NCBI RefSeq assembly: GCF_037023745.1
Contig: NZ_CP146101.1
Span: 7,872,501-7,936,500, forward strand
DNA length: 64,000 nucleotides
Source of the DNA: Streptomyces sp. SCSIO 30461
GTDB lineage: Bacteria; Actinomycetota; Actinomycetes; Streptomycetales; Streptomycetaceae
Direction: 5' to 3'
The notes beneath the pieces were generated by a model. It worked only from the letters and a program-made list of their open reading frames with translations. It did no database searches and was not told where the DNA came from. Each line of letters starts with the position of its first letter. Position 1 is the stretch's first letter. The position numbers and the translations under genes are program-made. Below are positions 61,439 through 64,000 of this stretch, piece by piece.

Positions 61439-62668
61439 ATGCTGGAGGAAGCCGAGGAGATCGGCCGACGTGTCCGCAGGGCGAGGCTGCGCCTCGGGAT
61501 GCCACAGGCGGACCTCGCGACGGCGCTGGGCAAGTCGCAAGGCTGGGTGTCGAAGATGGAGCGGGGTCTGATCGAGCTGGACCGGGTCGGGCTGCTCAAC
61601 CAGGTCGCCGCCGAGCTCCACGTCCACCCGAACGACCTGATCGGGCGCCCGTACAGCAGCTCGCCCGATGACAACCAGTGGCAGGTCGCCGCCTCGTCGA
61701 TCCTGCGCGAACTGCGCCGCTACGACCTCACCCCGGTCTTCGACGGGACGCCGCGGCCGGCCTCTCAGTTGTGGCGAGAGGTGACCCGGCTCCACCGCCT
61801 CCGGGACACCGCCGCCAACGTGGCGATCCTCCGCGTCCTGCCGGACCTGTTCCGCGAGGCGCGGGCGCTGGCGGAGGTCTCGGAGGGGCACGAGCGGGAG
61901 GAGGCGTACGCGACCTACGCCGTGTGCTGCAAGTTCGCCCACACCGCCGCCCACTCGCTCGGCCACCCCGAGCTGGTCACGATGGCCTGCGAGCGGGCGG
62001 CGTGGTCGGCCCGTCTGTCCGGGGACCCGGTGCTGCCGGCGGTCGCGGACTGGATGCGGGTGTGGGACATGTGGGCCACGGCGGACTGGGCAGACGCGCT
62101 GACGCTCTCGGACAAGGCGATCGGGTCGGTGCAGCAGGCGTACGAGGACGGTGACCCGCTGGCTGTACGGGCCTGGGGCACGCTCCAGCTACGGGCAGCG
62201 GTCTCGGCCGCCCGCGCGAGCCGTGCGTCCGAGGCTGAGGACCGGATCGGGTACGCGAAGGATGCCGCCGAGCGGATGGACGCCTACGTCGGGGCTCCGG
62301 TGTACGACCGGCACTCACTGACGTTCTCCGCCGGGAACGTGCAGATCCACGCGATCAGCGTGGCCCTGGAGATGGGCCAGCAGAGCAAGGCTCTGGAGAT
62401 AAACCGCCGCACGAGCCCGGAGCTGGTCGGCGCCTTGCCCAACTCCCGTCAGGGGCACCACCACATGGACATCGCGCGGGCGTGGCTGTGGGACGGCAAC
62501 CGGGGCCAGGCTCTCGTCGAGCTGGAGACCGCCGAGCGGATCGCACCCCAGCTCGTAAGGAATCACCCCATCGCCCGCTCCACGCTCCGCAGCATCGTCT
62601 ACGCCGAACGGGCAGCCACACGTGAGAAGTTGCGGCGCATGTCCGACCGCTTCCACCTGGACGGATAG
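61439..62668 (+). CDS. XRE-family regulator with TPR-like sensor domain
   Basis: 409 aa from the ATG at 61439 (GGGGAGG upstream). The HTH (about 5-65) reads IGRRVRRARLRLGMPQADLATALGKSQGWVSKMERG. Residues 90-400 are helical repeats (ACERAAWSARLSGDPVLPAVADW, KALEINRRTSPELVGALPNS, LELETAERIAPQLVRNH-like pattern), typical of Streptomyces regulators found on mobile elements. It probably governs the genes that follow, which start 56 nt later. Confidence 0.85.
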   Translation: MLEEAEEIGRRVRRARLRLGMPQADLATALGKSQGWVSKMERGLIELDRVGLLNQVAAELHVHPNDLIGRPYSSSPDDNQWQVAASSILRELRRYDLTPVFDGTPRPASQLWREVTRLHRLRDTAANVAILRVLPDLFREARALAEVSEGHEREEAYATYAVCCKFAHTAAHSLGHPELVTMACERAAWSARLSGDPVLPAVADWMRVWDMWATADWADALTLSDKAIGSVQQAYEDGDPLAVRAWGTLQLRAAVSAARASRASEAEDRIGYAKDAAERMDAYVGAPVYDRHSLTFSAGNVQIHAISVALEMGQQSKALEINRRTSPELVGALPNSRQGHHHMDIARAWLWDGNRGQALVELETAERIAPQLVRNHPIARSTLRSIVYAERAATREKLRRMSDRFHLDG

Positions 62669-62723
62669 GGGTCGTATTCCTCCGGCTCATATTCAGAGGC
62701 ACGGCCGTCCCTAACTTCGGAGC

Positions 62724-63170
62724 ATGACCGGACGACGCCTTCCCCATCTCCCCTCCCAGGGAGCCGAGTTAGGAACTGCGGCTCCCTTCTTTCCTCAGCT
62801 CGGGGACCTCGCCGCCGACACCGCCCGCAGCGGCCGGGTCGGCGTCGTGGTCACCCTCCCCGGCGAGGACTCCGCCACCACCTATCACCTGCGACCGCCC
62901 GGCGGCGGCCCCGCCTGGTCCGCGCCGGCGGACGGCACGACACTGCGCCCGGTGCCGGCGCAGGTCACCCACGCCACGCTGCTGCCCGGCCGGGACGCGG
63001 TCTACGACCCGCGCGCCCGCCAGGGCTCGGTGCCCGTGGAGTTCCACCTGGAGGACGGATCCACCCGCGAGGGGGCGCTCGTCCTCACCGCGGTCGACCT
63101 CGAGCGGCTGTACGCGCAGACCTGCCGCCTCCTCGACAGGCACGAGAACGTCCTCGGCGAGGACTCGTGA
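62724..63170 (+). CDS. Hypothetical protein of the element
   Basis: 148 aa. A Pro-rich start (MTGRRLPHLPSQGAELGTAA) leads into a beta-rich middle (RVGVVVTLPGEDSATTYHLRPPGGG, SVPVEFHLEDGSTREGALVLT) and a C-terminal helix (VDLERLYAQTCRLLDRHENVLG). I recognise no family. It overlaps the next gene by 4 nt (GTGA). Confidence 0.65.
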   Translation: MTGRRLPHLPSQGAELGTAAPFFPQLGDLAADTARSGRVGVVVTLPGEDSATTYHLRPPGGGPAWSAPADGTTLRPVPAQVTHATLLPGRDAVYDPRARQGSVPVEFHLEDGSTREGALVLTAVDLERLYAQTCRLLDRHENVLGEDS

Positions 63171-63382
63171 GCAAGGCCCGCCATCGCTTCCCGCGCCCCA
63201 CGCCCTTCGTACGGGCGGACCGCAGCGGCCGGATCGCCCTGACGTTCCTCACCTTCGCCGGTCTGGTCGGTCCCGCCTGGGCACTGCGTACCCACGCCGA
63301 CCAGCTTCTCGACACCGCTGGCCACCGAGTGGCCGTGACCACGCCGGACGCCGTGCCGCCGTCCCTCGCCACCGGCCACTGA
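63167..63382 (+). CDS. Small membrane protein of the element
   Basis: 71 aa, GTG start inside the previous gene's stop region. One hydrophobic helix (IALTFLTFAGLVGPAWAL) follows a basic N-terminus. The 4-nt overlap supports real translation. Function is unknown. Confidence 0.6.
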   Translation: MSKARHRFPRPTPFVRADRSGRIALTFLTFAGLVGPAWALRTHADQLLDTAGHRVAVTTPDAVPPSLATGH

Positions 63383-63385
63383 ACG

Positions 63386-63446
63386 GCCCTCCGCCGAGGA
63401 GACCCGGAGCCTCCCCGCACCGCTCCCGCACCACTCGGCGGAGGGC
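63386..63446 (+). terminator. Long-range inverted repeat after the small membrane protein
   Basis: GCCCTCCGCCGAG (63386-63398) pairs perfectly with CTCGGCGGAGGGC (63434-63446) around a 35-nt loop, just past the stop codon. Confidence 0.55.
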
Positions 63447-63497
63447 GACCAGCCCCGCACTCGTCCTCGTACCTCCGACACGCGAACGGTGAAGGTA

Positions 63498-64000
63498 GTG
63501 ACCACTTCCCTAGAACCGACCACTACCGGCCGAGGGCCGGACAGGCGCCTGGCGCAGCCACTCCTCCTGCGCACCCCGCGCGGTCTCGCCTACGCCGACG
63601 AGCGCGACGAGGACCGCTCGGTCGAGGGCGTACTCCTGAGCCGGGCCGACGCCGGGGCCGTATCCCAACGGACAGCGATGGAGCGGCTGCTGTGCCAGGT
63701 CTGCTCGGCACCGGCCGTGCGGACCGGTGCGGGCGTCCTGTGGCGACTGCCGCTCCCGACGAGCGATCACCGGTGGGACAGCTGGCCCGAGGGCGCCATG
63801 GCCACCGAGCCGCCCGTGTGCCTCCGGCACTCCGCCCCGCCCCGGTCGGGCATCGGATACCGGGCCTTCTTCGCCGCCGAGGCCGAGATCGTCGGAGTCC
63901 ACGGAACGCTCCACCCGGCGCCGAGGCTCCTGGCCTCCCCGGTCGAGCGGATGCTGCGCTTCAGCGACCCGCGGATGCCGTGGATGGTCGCCACCCACTT
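63498..64000 (+). CDS. Element-associated protein with Cys-rich segment (C-terminus outside window)
   Basis: The GTG at 63498 (AAGG upstream) opens a frame that runs off the window end. It encodes LLLRTPRGLAYADERDEDRSVEGVLL, then a MERLLCQVCSAPA zinc-like CxxC and a PPVCLRHSAPP Cys/His pair. The pattern recalls small proteins common in Streptomyces integrative elements. Function is unknown; at least 167 residues are present. Confidence 0.65.
   Translation, partial: MTTSLEPTTTGRGPDRRLAQPLLLRTPRGLAYADERDEDRSVEGVLLSRADAGAVSQRTAMERLLCQVCSAPAVRTGAGVLWRLPLPTSDHRWDSWPEGAMATEPPVCLRHSAPPRSGIGYRAFFAAEAEIVGVHGTLHPAPRLLASPVERMLRFSDPRMPWMVATH

Overview
The window is high-GC actinobacterial DNA and is almost certainly the central chromosome of a Streptomyces. 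The signs are GTG and TTG starts, third-position GC bias, HspR/HAIR control of dnaK and clpB, a perfect Streptomyces-type parS site, and a gene order (purA, a CYP107U-like P450, kynurenine genes, fba, pyrE, spermidine-synthase-like, clpB, hspR-dnaJ-grpE-dnaK) that I recall from S. coelicolor. All identifications rest on reading the sequence; no database was searched.

Region 1 (1-43.4 kb) is mostly conserved chromosome. It opens with two intact tandem secreted beta-helix proteins and a decayed third copy, each intact copy behind the same 35-bp promoter block. Then come an ArsR regulator, a roadblock protein, purA, a diacylglycerol-kinase-like gene, an unusual MerR-DnaN fusion, a MarR/GbsR-type regulator with a palindromic operator, a P450, and a two-component system. 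Next are the tryptophan-to-anthranilate genes (kynA-kynU plus a probable formamidase), transporters and aminotransferases, fbaA, parS, pyrE, a membrane spermidine-synthase-like protein, and a mannosyltransferase-like protein with an apparent CTG start. The heat-shock genes clpB and dnaK-grpE-dnaJ-hspR follow, with HAIR operators before clpB and dnaK. Between clpB and hspR sits an accessory peptide locus: a secreted protein made of six GEPTWD repeats, a coupled Rieske-like protein lacking its iron ligands, and a divergent LuxR-type regulator.

Region 2 (43.4-51.0 kb) is an accessory island. A serine-recombinase relic with an in-frame internal deletion marks its left side. It carries a graspetide (ATP-grasp RiPP) cluster: small accessory genes, a 69-aa precursor, an ATP-grasp ligase and a PCMT-like methyltransferase, with a divergent XRE regulator. 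A complete 2,529-nt group II intron interrupts the 3' end of the ATP-grasp gene. The intron ends can be placed to the base, because joining the flanks restores an in-frame 313-aa ligase whose stop codon overlaps the methyltransferase start.

Region 3 (51.0-52.75 kb) is chromosomal again: a phosphoribosyltransferase, dcd, a zinc-ribbon protein and tRNA-Gly(CCC).

Region 4 (52.75-64 kb) is an integrated mobilizable element beside the tRNA. It has a tyrosine integrase and excisionase, an XRE repressor, a DUF3631 ATPase, a DUF2637 membrane protein, MobC, a relaxase, a ParB-like protein, an XRE/TPR regulator and small element genes running off the end. Iterated GGGACGAGT motifs, a 28-bp perfect palindrome and two hairpins next to mobC are candidates for its origin or oriT.
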